From positions 1,893,812 through 1,957,811 of the forward strand of contig NZ_CM001022.1 of NCBI RefSeq assembly GCF_000165795.1: DNA of 64,000 bases, given 5' to 3'. This document shows positions 44,213 through 52,121 of the stretch, in pieces. The notes under the pieces were generated by a model that was not told the DNA's origin, searched no databases, and saw only the letters and a list, made by a program, of their open reading frames with translations. Every line of letters starts with the position of its first letter. Positions within the stretch are counted from its first letter, which is position 1. Origin of the DNA: Aminomonas paucivorans DSM 12260. Lineage in GTDB: Bacteria; Synergistota; Synergistia; Synergistales; Synergistaceae. Made by a program: the position numbers and the translations under genes.

Positions 44213-44791
44213 TCATGGATAGTCCTGCATGGGGACGATGCGGGTTCGATACTCTCTGCATGCCATGGCCAGAGAATCAGGAGCACCCGGGGGCAGAGCC
44301 TTCGCCTTGCACGCGGAAGCAAGATTTGAAATACATGATCGGCAATCAATAACCATTGCCTTCCCCATCGCCTTGTAATCCTGCCCCTCGTCCACGTCGC
44401 ACCCCTCAAGATAGGCAATCCACGTTTCAATGTTACGTTTAGGGACGGCAATCGCGACAGCTTCCTCCTGCGTCCTGAAGGGAAGCCCTATCCTTGTACA
44501 GTGATCCTCAAGAGATTTTATCCTAGTTTCAACCCTTTGGTTGTCCGCATCAATCATTACAATGAGCGCCGAGGCTACCTTGTTTTTGTGCTGCCTGTAA
44601 TACTGAAGCTCCTTGGGAAAACTCTGCAGAACCCATCCAGAAGCAGCACCTTTACCCGAGGGACTTGTTTCGTATCGGATAGCAGCCCAGCGTTTCTTTC
44701 CCCACCCCATTGCCAGCAGAAAGTGTCTGACAAAAAACTCCTGCTGCTTGTCCTCGCAGAGAGCGACTATTTGCACACGACGCCTCTTCAC
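44213..44791 (-). CDS. TOPRIM-like protein of a second ATPase pair, unnamed family
   Basis: About 192 aa. Seen: VQIVALCEDKQQEFFVRHFL at residues 6-25 (Glu-Asp of a TOPRIM start), ALIVMIDADNQ near residue 76 (DxD), and VPKRNIETWIAYLEG near residue 116. It appears to be a TOPRIM-fold protein distinct from DUF4276 and I cannot name its family. The GTG at 44791 shares GTGA with the ATPase stop and begins right at the conserved part; an ATG at 44842 would overlap the ATPase by 55 bases. Likely effector of the pair. Confidence 0.65.
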   Translation of the reverse strand: MKRRRVQIVALCEDKQQEFFVRHFLLAMGWGKKRWAAIRYETSPSGKGAASGWVLQSFPKELQYYRQHKNKVASALIVMIDADNQRVETRIKSLEDHCTRIGLPFRTQEEAVAIAVPKRNIETWIAYLEGCDVDEGQDYKAMGKAMVIDCRSCISNLASACKAKALPPGAPDSLAMACREYRTRIVPMQDYP

Positions 44792-45927
44792 TCTTGCCAA
44801 CCCCTGGCGATGCGTTCTGACAGCTTCAGCGGCTGCCCCCATGCTCCCGCTTCGCCTTTACCTTCTTCCTCGCTCAATGCAATAGCTCGAATTCTTGCTG
44901 GGCCGAGAGGCTCTCGATCCATCCATAGTCCGTAGGCTCCCCCAAGATAATCGATCAACTCGGGGTTGTGGCTGATCAAAACCGCTTGTACCTCTTCTTC
45001 TGCACAAAGGTCACTCAGTTCTACAAGCCATGGCTGAATCTCATCAATGCTTAAATAATTGCCCGGCTCATCCAAAAATAGAGTGCGATGCTGCCCCTCT
45101 ACGTCACACAAAAGAGAATAAAGGACAAGAAGAATACGCTGTCCATCGGACAGTCGGTCAAAATCAAAGTAAAAGGGAGATGACCCATGTATCTCTTCGT
45201 CTGCAAACCCCACTCTTAACACTCTTGTATTTCCTTCTTGTTCCAGTTTAAAGGAATAAAAGCCAGGAACAATCTCTTTCAATCGATTTATTAGAGAAAA
45301 GATCCTATCCTGATGTTCCTGGGATAAATAGCGATACCAAGAGGCAAAATTTGCACCGCTGTATTCCAGTCTCGATGATTCTTCGGAGGCTAAGGCGGTC
45401 ATGTCCTGTGGAAGAGGCTTTAGAATGATCATTTGCTCCAGCCAGTTTTTAAACCAAGTCAACTTCGTATTGTCTGACCGAGAGATAATGGTCGACAAAG
45501 AAGAGTAACTCCAGTCAAAGGGGTAGATGGGGCCTGGTTCATGATCGTCATGGAAGAGGTGTACTGAACCTTGCTCGTAGCGAAAGAGCGGATTCCCATT
45601 AAATAGCAGCTCTTCAAGGTCGACCCTTTCTTTCTTGCGATCCTTCGTATGCCCTATGGCAAGTCTATAGGCATACAAGCCCCCATTGCCCTCAACATCC
45701 ACCTCAAAGCGCTGTTCGTCCCGGGCTACCCAACTGGTCAAGTCCTCGGGGGGGAAAACCTCTGTCACTTTCGCTCCGTTTGTCACAAAACGACGAATTC
45801 TATCCACAATATCAAAAACAGTTGACTTTCCACAACCGTTTGCCCCCATAATCAGGTGCAACGAGCCAAACTTCACCTCAAAGTTCACTAAACAACGAAA
45901 ATGATTCACATAAAGCCGACGAAGCAT
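44788..45927 (-). CDS. AAA ATPase (AAA_21/RecF-like) of the second pair
   Basis: 379 aa. Seen: LYVNHFRCLVNFEVKF near the N-terminus, Walker A IMGANGCGKSTVFD near residue 26, RLSDGQRILLVLYSLL near residue 262, Walker B TLFLDEPGNYLSIDEI near residue 285, and the H-loop AVLISHNPELIDYLGG near residue 318. The Walker B Asp-Glu is intact. Only weakly similar in wording to the ATPase at 42880-44064, so the two pairs are not a simple duplication. GGAGGGGG precedes the ATG at 45927. Codon use is less GC-biased than in galE. Confidence 0.83.
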   Translation of the reverse strand: MLRRLYVNHFRCLVNFEVKFGSLHLIMGANGCGKSTVFDIVDRIRRFVTNGAKVTEVFPPEDLTSWVARDEQRFEVDVEGNGGLYAYRLAIGHTKDRKKERVDLEELLFNGNPLFRYEQGSVHLFHDDHEPGPIYPFDWSYSSLSTIISRSDNTKLTWFKNWLEQMIILKPLPQDMTALASEESSRLEYSGANFASWYRYLSQEHQDRIFSLINRLKEIVPGFYSFKLEQEGNTRVLRVGFADEEIHGSSPFYFDFDRLSDGQRILLVLYSLLCDVEGQHRTLFLDEPGNYLSIDEIQPWLVELSDLCAEEEVQAVLISHNPELIDYLGGAYGLWMDREPLGPARIRAIALSEEEGKGEAGAWGQPLKLSERIARGWQE

Positions 45928-46008
45928 GCAGGCCCCCCCTCCCTCGTCCCTCATTCCCCAATCAACCGGACGAATCCCCCAAACCCCTGAGCTTGGCTAC
46001 CGGGCAGC

Positions 46009-46563
46009 TCAACCCGCCGTAAACGGGCCTCCGTCGGCGGACCAGACCACCAGCGCCGCGTCCTCCTTGAAGCGTTCTTTGAGAGTCCCGAACTCCACAC
46101 GGGAGAGCACCAATCCCCGGATCTTGCGGCCCACCAGGGCCTCCGCCTTGGCCACCAGGTCGTGGAAGTAGGCCTGGTCCACCTGGCCCACCAGCACCAG
46201 GTCGATGAGCCCCGAGTCCACCCCCTTGGCGTAGTCCCCGGTGACGAAGGCCAGTTCCACGTTCCCCAGGCGTCGGACCACCTGTTCCACCACCCGGTCC
46301 AACCCCAGGGTCTTGGCGGCGATGCTGCGGATCTCCGGGAAAAGGGGATGGCTCTCATTGGCCCGGTAGACCTTGGTGCGCCCTTCCGGGGCCACGGAAA
46401 GAAGCCCCGCCTCGGAAAGGCGGTTCAGCTCCACCCGGACCGCGTTTGTGGACTCGCCAAACTCGTCGGCCAGCCCCCGGAGGTGCGCCCGGGTGTCCGG
46501 ATTGAGAAAGAACTTGAGCAAAAGACGTGTGCGGGTCTTGGAGGTGATGAGCGATTCGATCAT
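46009..46563 (-). CDS. Winged-helix regulator fused to a degenerate nucleotidyltransferase domain
   Basis: 184 aa. Residues 1-70 are a winged helix (LKFFLNPDTRAHLRGLADEF, STNAVRVELNRLSEAGLL). Residues 85-180 look like a minimal nucleotidyltransferase, but the GSxxxG....SDxD core is altered to TGDYAKGVDSGLIDL, losing the Gly-Ser pair and the first Asp, so catalysis is unlikely. Probable DNA-binding regulator. A perfect inverted repeat overlaps the start codon. No ribosome site is visible, so the mRNA may be leaderless. It sits between galE and the ATPase pairs. Confidence 0.75.
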   Translation of the reverse strand: MIESLITSKTRTRLLLKFFLNPDTRAHLRGLADEFGESTNAVRVELNRLSEAGLLSVAPEGRTKVYRANESHPLFPEIRSIAAKTLGLDRVVEQVVRRLGNVELAFVTGDYAKGVDSGLIDLVLVGQVDQAYFHDLVAKAEALVGRKIRGLVLSRVEFGTLKERFKEDAALVVWSADGGPFTAG

Positions 46564-46581
46564 GAGTCATAAAATGACTCA
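46563..46581. promoter_or_regulatory. Perfect inverted repeat, probable autoregulatory operator
   Basis: TGAGTCAT (46563-46570), spacer AAA, ATGACTCA (46574-46581): 8-bp arms, perfect symmetry. It begins on the first base of the regulator's start codon and covers the expected -10 region, a natural site for self-repression. Confidence 0.6.
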
Positions 46582-46599
46582 AAAAACCTCGACCGTCAA
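46571..46599 (-). promoter_or_regulatory. Candidate promoter of the winged-helix regulator
   Basis: Minus strand: TTGACG (46599-46594), 17-bp spacer, CATTTT (46576-46571). The -10 is weak and lies inside the inverted repeat; transcription would begin almost at the ATG. Confidence 0.35.
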
Positions 46600-46603
46600 G
46601 GGC

Positions 46604-47584
46604 TCAGTCCGCAGGAAACCGCTTTATGTACCAGGCCCAGGCGGTAGACACGATGTCCTCCAGGTCCCCATGTTCCGGCACCCACCCCAGAACCTCCTGG
46701 GCCTTTCGGGAGGACGCCACGAGGCGGGAGGGGTCTCCGGACCGCCTCGGCCCCACTTCCAGGGGGACGGGTCTGCCCGTGGCCTTTTCCGCCACCTGGA
46801 GCACCTGGCGCACCGAATGGCCGTCCCCGTTCCCCAGGTTGAAAGCCTCGCACCGGTCCGGGGCCTCCAACAGGCGGCGAAGGGCCCGCACGTGGGCCTG
46901 AGCCAGGTCCGTCACGTGGACGTAGTCCCGGATGCAGGTGCCGTCGGGGGTGGGGTAGTCCTCCCCGAAGAGGGTCAGATGCTTCCGCCGTCCCTCGATG
47001 GCGTCGAAGATCAGGGGGATGAGGTGGGTCTCCGGGACGTGGTGCTCCCCCGTGCGGCATCGGGGGTCCGCCCCGGCGGCGTTGAAGTACCGCAGGGACA
47101 CGCTGCCCATGCCGTAGGCATCCCGATACCGCCGCAAAGCCCCCTCCAGGAAGAGCTTCGTCTCCCCGTAGGTGTTGGTGGGAACCTTGGGGGCCTCCTC
47201 GGAGATGGGCTGTTCCGTCGGGTCTCCGTACACCGCCGCGGTGGAGGACAGGACGAACCGACGGACCCCATGAGCCCGCATGGTTGCCAGGAGGTTCAGG
47301 GTGCCCCGGAGGTTGACGTCGTAGTACCCCTCCGGGTCGGACATGGACTCCCCCACCAGGCTGCGGGCGGCGAAGTGCAGCACCCCCTCCACGGGGTACC
47401 GGGAGAAGACTCCCTCCAGGAAGGCGGGATCCCGCAGATCCCCCTCCTCCAGCCTATCCCCAAAGGCCAGATCTCGGTGCCCCTTGCTGAAGTCGTCCAC
47501 CACCAGGACCTCGAAGCCCTCTTCCTTCAGGGCCAGGGTGGTGACGCTCCCGATGTAGCCCGCTCCTCCCGTGACCAGGATCAT
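46604..47584 (-). CDS. galE: UDP-glucose 4-epimerase
   Basis: 326 aa. Seen: ILVTGGAGYIGSVTTLAL at residues 2-19, VDDFSKGHRDL near residue 29, HFAARSLVGESMSDPEGYY near residue 71, LSSTAAVYGDP near residue 114, YGETKLFLE (YxxxK) near residue 140, RYFNAAGADP and GTCIRDYVHVTDLA. AAGGAGG precedes the ATG at 47584; the same bases are the end of the upstream secreted-protein gene (ATGA overlap). Provides UDP-galactose or UDP-GalNAc. Confidence 0.95.
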   Translation of the reverse strand: MILVTGGAGYIGSVTTLALKEEGFEVLVVDDFSKGHRDLAFGDRLEEGDLRDPAFLEGVFSRYPVEGVLHFAARSLVGESMSDPEGYYDVNLRGTLNLLATMRAHGVRRFVLSSTAAVYGDPTEQPISEEAPKVPTNTYGETKLFLEGALRRYRDAYGMGSVSLRYFNAAGADPRCRTGEHHVPETHLIPLIFDAIEGRRKHLTLFGEDYPTPDGTCIRDYVHVTDLAQAHVRALRRLLEAPDRCEAFNLGNGDGHSVRQVLQVAEKATGRPVPLEVGPRRSGDPSRLVASSRKAQEVLGWVPEHGDLEDIVSTAWAWYIKRFPAD

Positions 47585-49671
47585 GCAGGTTTCCTCCTTG
47601 TATTTCTTGTATTTTGGGATGGGATCGAATAGAACCGCGCTCCACCGCGAAGGCAGGACAGGCAGAAAAGGCTGGTCTCCAGGACCACAAGCCCCCCTCC
47701 CCCGAAGCCGCCCGCGTCGCAGCCCCCGGGGGACCTCCCGGCCTCCGAGCCTCCCGTGGGGGAAGGGGACACAGGCAGGAGGCTGGGGCAGGGGGTGGGG
47801 ACGACCAAGGGGGTAAGGAAAGGGCTCAGGGCGGGGGATGGGGACGGGGTTTCGGAGGGCAGGAAAGGGGTCGGGGAGTGGGGAACCTCGTCGGCTCGTC
47901 CGAAGAAGGCCCAAGGGTCCTGGAGGATTCCGTCCCGGCAGCCGTCGAAGACGGCGAAAACTCCCTTCCCCCGATGCACCAGGGGAAGGACCGGCCCTTC
48001 GGGGCGGGGACCGTCCGCCAGGAGCACCCGGATCCCCACGATCAGGGCATCCGAAGAGACGTCCCGTTCCAGGTCGAAAAAACGCCCCAGGGTCTCGTCG
48101 GTCCCGTCCGGGAGAAGGGGCAGCAGGAAGACCGGCTCCCCGGAAAGGACCTTCGCCGGGCACAGGTTCTCCCGAAGGAACGCCCGCAGGGAAGCCGCAT
48201 CCGCTCCCCGAGGCGTCCCCAGGGCCGGATCCAGGGGCACCCGGAACTCCAGCACCAGGGGAAGGGCGCCCGTGCCTTCCTGCGCCTCCATCCCACACCG
48301 AAGCCCCGTCCCCTCCAGAAACCGCCCTGCCCCAGGGGGAGAAGAGAGGGAATCCCGGGAGACGGCCCAGACGTCCAGGGTCTCCACGTCCCGCCCCCCC
48401 AGGAGATCCGGGGAGACCACTCCCGCCAGGAGGGGGTGCTCCCCCAGGCCCCGAGGCCATCCGTCCTCCGGCACGTCCAGCAGCGCCAACCCCGCCTCAG
48501 GCCGCCTCTCCGGAAAGACCCGCTCCTCGAACCAGTGGAGACGGCCGCCGCTGCACCAGCCCCCCAGGAGTCCCTTGCCCCTTCGGGCCAGGAAGAGGGC
48601 CTCCTCTGTGAGGGGTTCCGCCGCGAACCCTAGGGTGCGGAGGCGATGCCTGTTGCCCTCCTTCCCCCAAAGAGCCAGGCGCACCGCTTCCCCCGATCCC
48701 TGCCGGGTGGCGAAGAGGACCGCGTCCCCCGCCTCCGCCGCCGCAAGCCGAGGGCCTGCGGCGGAATCGCAGGAGGCCACCTCGCGAAAGCCCCAGGCCG
48801 TCTCCTCCCGTTCCTCCCGGACCAGGGCCTTTCTGTTTCCATCCCGGTAGAACGCCCGGACCTTCTGGTCCGGGGAAATCCCCGAGACGGCCAGGGAGGG
48901 ATGGTGGGCCGCCGAGGTCCCCTGGGTCACCCGAAAGGGTGCCCAAGCCCCCCCGGGGGACAGGGTCGTCCCGTAGCTCAAGGCCGTCGCCCCCTGGGAG
49001 AAGGCCCCGTGGGCGTTTCCCTCCTCGTCGAAGGCCAGGGCAAGGTACCGGCCCCGTCCCCGGGGGGGCTTGGCCTGACCGTCCGGGGTGCGCAGGAGGA
49101 GCTTTCCCTCCTGCCAGGGTCCCTCCGGGGCGGGAGCCCGGTGGCAAAAGGGGTATTCCTCCCCCTCCCGGACGTTGTCGTTCCCCAGAAGGTACAGGGT
49201 TCCCCCCGGGGCAACCCCCAGGACAAGGGAGCGGGCTCCCCTTCCCGTCTCCGGAGGACGGAAGACCACCCGCCACGTGCCGTCCCCCTCCCGGACCAGC
49301 AGGCGAAGCCGCCGGTCCCGGCGGTCATGAAAGGCCAGGAGTAGCCTGCGACGCTCCCGGTCCCAGGCCGGAGCCAGGGGCCCCTGGCTTTCCCCATCGG
49401 GCATCGGGGGATCCGGGGACCACCCCTCGGCGGTCTTGCGCAGGACCCGGACCTTTCCCTCCCCGTCCCCGTAGAACAGCCGGGGGGTCTCGTCGGCCAA
49501 CGTCAGGGCCAGGCCGCCCGAGGAGCCTCCGGGAAGATCGCAGGAAGCCGCGGAAAAGCGAAAGGCCTCCCCCGGACGGCTCAGGCCCAGAAAGGCCAGG
49601 GTCAGGGCAAGGGGAAGAAGTCGGGGGATGCGGCGGGGGAGCGACGGGGTGGGAGCGGGACGAGGCGCCAA
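47581..49671 (-). CDS. Large putative secreted protein, unknown function
   Basis: About 696 aa, not recognised. The N-terminus has basic residues then LLPLALTLAFLGLSRPGEA, a likely signal peptide. The body has many short Trp/Gly/Asp strands (FYGDGEGKVRVL, LLAFHDRRDRRLRLLV, YRDGNRKALV) suggesting a beta-propeller-like fold. A Pro/Ser-rich spacer near residues 610-650 precedes GGCDAGGFGGGG and a short hydrophobic stretch (LVVLETSLFCLSCL), recalling the Synerg-CTERM sorting signal, but with a longer tail than usual. Start uncertain: TTG 49671 is used; TTG 49725 lies inside the previous gene. Stop overlaps galE by ATGA. Confidence 0.6.
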   Translation of the reverse strand: MAPRPAPTPSLPRRIPRLLPLALTLAFLGLSRPGEAFRFSAASCDLPGGSSGGLALTLADETPRLFYGDGEGKVRVLRKTAEGWSPDPPMPDGESQGPLAPAWDRERRRLLLAFHDRRDRRLRLLVREGDGTWRVVFRPPETGRGARSLVLGVAPGGTLYLLGNDNVREGEEYPFCHRAPAPEGPWQEGKLLLRTPDGQAKPPRGRGRYLALAFDEEGNAHGAFSQGATALSYGTTLSPGGAWAPFRVTQGTSAAHHPSLAVSGISPDQKVRAFYRDGNRKALVREEREETAWGFREVASCDSAAGPRLAAAEAGDAVLFATRQGSGEAVRLALWGKEGNRHRLRTLGFAAEPLTEEALFLARRGKGLLGGWCSGGRLHWFEERVFPERRPEAGLALLDVPEDGWPRGLGEHPLLAGVVSPDLLGGRDVETLDVWAVSRDSLSSPPGAGRFLEGTGLRCGMEAQEGTGALPLVLEFRVPLDPALGTPRGADAASLRAFLRENLCPAKVLSGEPVFLLPLLPDGTDETLGRFFDLERDVSSDALIVGIRVLLADGPRPEGPVLPLVHRGKGVFAVFDGCRDGILQDPWAFFGRADEVPHSPTPFLPSETPSPSPALSPFLTPLVVPTPCPSLLPVSPSPTGGSEAGRSPGGCDAGGFGGGGLVVLETSLFCLSCLRGGARFYSIPSQNTRNTRRKPA

Positions 49672-49678
49672 GGGGAGG

Positions 49679-51538
49679 TCACCGATCCCCCACCCCGGAG
49701 GGCGGGACGTCCTCGCAGAGGGCAAAGAGTTCCTGGCGCAGCCGGTCTTCCGGCAGCGCCGTCAGGGCTCGGATCTTCTCCGCCATGCCCCCGTCCCGAC
49801 GATCCAGGCGGGCCCGAAAGATCTTGTCGTGGGAAGTCCGGTCCACGTGGTCCGGGTCGTAGAAAAGCTCCTCGAAGAGCTTTTCCCCCGGACGGATGCC
49901 CGAGTAGACGATGGGGATGTCCCGGTGGGGCTCCAGGCCGTGGAGGCGGATCAGGGTCTCCGCCATCTGGGCGATGACCACGGGTTCCCCCATGTCCAGG
50001 ACGAAAAGTTCCCCCCCCCGGCCCATGGAGGCCGCCTGCAGGACCAGGCTTACCGCCTCGGGGATGAGCATGAAGTAGCGCCGCATTTCCGGGTGGGTCA
50101 CCGTGACGGGACCTCCCCGGGCGATCTGGGCCTCGAACTTGGGCACCACGCTGCCTCGGCTCCCCAGGACGTTGCCGAAACGCACCGCCAGGAAGGCGGT
50201 CCCCGGGAAGGCCGACTGAGCCTCCTCCAGCATCCGCTCCGCCAGGCGCTTGGTGGCCCCCATGACGCTGCTGGGGTGCACCGCCTTGTCCGTGGACACC
50301 ATCACCATCCGCTCGGCCCCGACCTCCCCCGCCAGAGAGGCCACGTTCCAGGTGCCCAGGGCGTTGACCCGCAGGGCCTCCCGAGGGTTCTCCTCCATGA
50401 GAGGAACGTGCTTGTGCGCCCCCGCGTGGAACACCACTTGGGGGTGGTGGGTCTCGAAGAGCCGACGCAGGGTGGCTTCGTCCCCCACGTCCGCCACCAG
50501 GGGACGGCAGGGGATCGTCACCCCCTCCTCGGAGAACCGCTCCAGCAGGTTGTAGAGGGACTGTTCCCCGTGTCCCAGCACCAGCAGGGACCGAGGTCCG
50601 TGGGCCAGCACCTGGCGGCAGATCTCCGACCCGATGGACCCCCCCGCCCCGGTGACCAGCACGGTCCGCCCCCGAAGCACCCGGTCGATGCCCTCCAGGT
50701 CCAGTCGGATGGGCTCCCGGCGCAGCAGGTCCTCCAGGCTCACGGAGCGAAGGCGGGAGACGGAGACCGCCCCGGAAGCCAGCTCATGCAGGGCCGGGAG
50801 GACCCGCACCTCCACCCCCAGGGGAGAGAGACGCTCCAGGAAGGCCCGGATCCGCTGCCCCGAGGCGGAGGGGAGGGCGATGAGCACCACCCGGACCCCC
50901 CGCTGCCTCACGATCTCCCCCAGTTCCGCCGCATCCCCCAACACCGGTAGGGAGGCGATGATCTTGCCCCGCTTGTCCGGATCGTCGTCCACGAACCCCA
51001 GGGGAACCAGGTCGTCCCCCCGGCGCAGCAGGTCCCGGGCAAGCCGGGACCCCGCGTCCCCCGCCCCCACGATCAGGGTGGGGCGGGGCTCCGCCGTTCC
51101 CTCCAAGGGGGGCCGCACCACCCGCCAGGAGGCCCGGAAGGCCACCAAGAAGAAGAGACCCAGGAGGAGGAGGATCGCCAGAGAGGTGCGGGGGACCGTC
51201 AGGTCCGTCCAGAGACGGTCGATCAGGAGGAACCCCAGGGCCCCCAGGGCGTAGCCCCGCCCCAGGCGCAGGTATTCCTCCACGCTGGCCTGGGGCCAGT
51301 AGACCCGGTAGACCCCGCAGACCCAGAGGGCGAGGAGAGTGACGGGGACGAAGGCCAGGGCTGCCCGGAGCAGATCGTCCCGGAAACCCTGCTGGATGAG
51401 GAGGGTGAGACGCAGGGCGTACCCCAGGTAGACCGCCGCGGCAAGCAGAAAAAGGTCGCCCGCCAGGACCCGTCGGTTCCTGGAGGCGACCTTCATCCAC
51501 CCGGTCACGAGGCTTCGGGAAAGGCCGGTCACGCTCAT
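49679..51538 (-). CDS. wbpM: Membrane-bound UDP-GlcNAc 4,6-dehydratase (WbpM/PglF/CapD family)
   Basis: 619 aa. Four or so hydrophobic segments in residues 20-135, a first Rossmann-like domain (TLIVGAGDAGSRLARDLL near residue 154), and a second SDR domain (VLVTGAGGSIGSEICRQVL near residue 294) with VSTDKAVHPSSVMGATKRLAE near residue 412, where Met replaces the catalytic Tyr, and RFGNVLGSRGSVVPKF. Makes UDP-4-keto-6-deoxy-GlcNAc, the substrate for the WbpV-like reductase at 11467. Start at ATG 51538 has no clear ribosome site; ATG 51496 is possible. Confidence 0.9.
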   Translation of the reverse strand: MSVTGLSRSLVTGWMKVASRNRRVLAGDLFLLAAAVYLGYALRLTLLIQQGFRDDLLRAALAFVPVTLLALWVCGVYRVYWPQASVEEYLRLGRGYALGALGFLLIDRLWTDLTVPRTSLAILLLLGLFFLVAFRASWRVVRPPLEGTAEPRPTLIVGAGDAGSRLARDLLRRGDDLVPLGFVDDDPDKRGKIIASLPVLGDAAELGEIVRQRGVRVVLIALPSASGQRIRAFLERLSPLGVEVRVLPALHELASGAVSVSRLRSVSLEDLLRREPIRLDLEGIDRVLRGRTVLVTGAGGSIGSEICRQVLAHGPRSLLVLGHGEQSLYNLLERFSEEGVTIPCRPLVADVGDEATLRRLFETHHPQVVFHAGAHKHVPLMEENPREALRVNALGTWNVASLAGEVGAERMVMVSTDKAVHPSSVMGATKRLAERMLEEAQSAFPGTAFLAVRFGNVLGSRGSVVPKFEAQIARGGPVTVTHPEMRRYFMLIPEAVSLVLQAASMGRGGELFVLDMGEPVVIAQMAETLIRLHGLEPHRDIPIVYSGIRPGEKLFEELFYDPDHVDRTSHDKIFRARLDRRDGGMAEKIRALTALPEDRLRQELFALCEDVPPSGVGDR

Positions 51539-51542
51539 GGGG

Positions 51543-51980
51543 CTAAAGGATCAGCTTGCCCCCCGGCTTGGGGCCCCCCATCTTGTCCAGCTGCTGGAGC
51601 ACATTGGAGGACGCCACGGCGATGCTGGGCTTGCGGGTCTCCTGGGAAGCGTACTCCTGAAGCTTCTTCTCGTAGTCCTCCATGCTCTTCTTCAGGGCCG
51701 CCACGTCCCCCTTGATCCACTGCAGGAGACTGTCGGCGATGGCCTGGGCCATCTCCTCCGGAGGCTCCGCTGCGATGAGCCCCAGCTCCTTGAGCATCCG
51801 GTGCTCCTCCACCACCGAGTCCAGAATCTCCTGGTCCGTGAGGAGTCCCTTCTTGTAGAGCACCCGGGCGATGACGTTGAACTTGGTCTTGTTGTTCTCG
51901 TCGTTCAGGGCCAGGGAGTCCACCCGGGCCAGGAGCATGGACAGCACCTCGTCCAGACTGATCTGCATGGGCATCGGCAT
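51543..51980 (-). CDS. Small protein of unknown function
   Basis: 145 aa, soluble and strongly charged. Seen: helical SLDEVLSMLLARVDSLAL near the N-terminus, FNVIARVLYKKGLLTDQEILDSVVEEHRML, and a Lys/Glu-rich stretch near residues 90-110 (KKSMEDYEKKLQEY) that may form a coiled coil. No family recognised. Start at ATG 51980 because GGGAGGA lies at proper distance; ATGs at 52004 and 52025 are possible. It is the first gene of the long minus-strand run and ends 4 bases before wbpM. A TACAAT hexamer upstream (minus strand, about 52031-52026) could be its -10. Confidence 0.6.
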   Translation of the reverse strand: MPMPMQISLDEVLSMLLARVDSLALNDENNKTKFNVIARVLYKKGLLTDQEILDSVVEEHRMLKELGLIAAEPPEEMAQAIADSLLQWIKGDVAALKKSMEDYEKKLQEYASQETRKPSIAVASSNVLQQLDKMGGPKPGGKLIL

Positions 51981-52045
51981 GACCGTGATTCCTCCCGTTT
52001 CCATAGGATTTCCACCGTCCGCCATTGTAGCACCCCCCCAGCCCC

Positions 52046-52074
52046 TTGCGGAGCCACCCCGCCCTGCGTAGACT
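52046..52074 (+). promoter_or_regulatory. Predicted promoter of yitT and the flippase gene
   Basis: TTGCGG (52046-52051), 17-bp spacer, TAGACT (52069-52074), about 48 bases before the yitT ATG, in the divergent gap facing the polysaccharide operon. Confidence 0.5.
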
Positions 52075-52121
52075 CGTAGCGCCCGCCGCAAAAGAGCGGA
52101 GGAGCAGGAAGGGGGAGGAGT

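Noticed and set aside
42880-45927. ABC transporter ATPases
   Set aside because: No permease nearby, no LSGGQ signature; the RecF/SMC-like architecture and TOPRIM partners fit AAA_21 proteins.
46604-48460. A single frame that appears to fuse galE to a long N-terminal part
   Set aside because: The extension is out of frame with the secreted-protein gene and of low complexity; galE has a good start and ribosome site at 47584.
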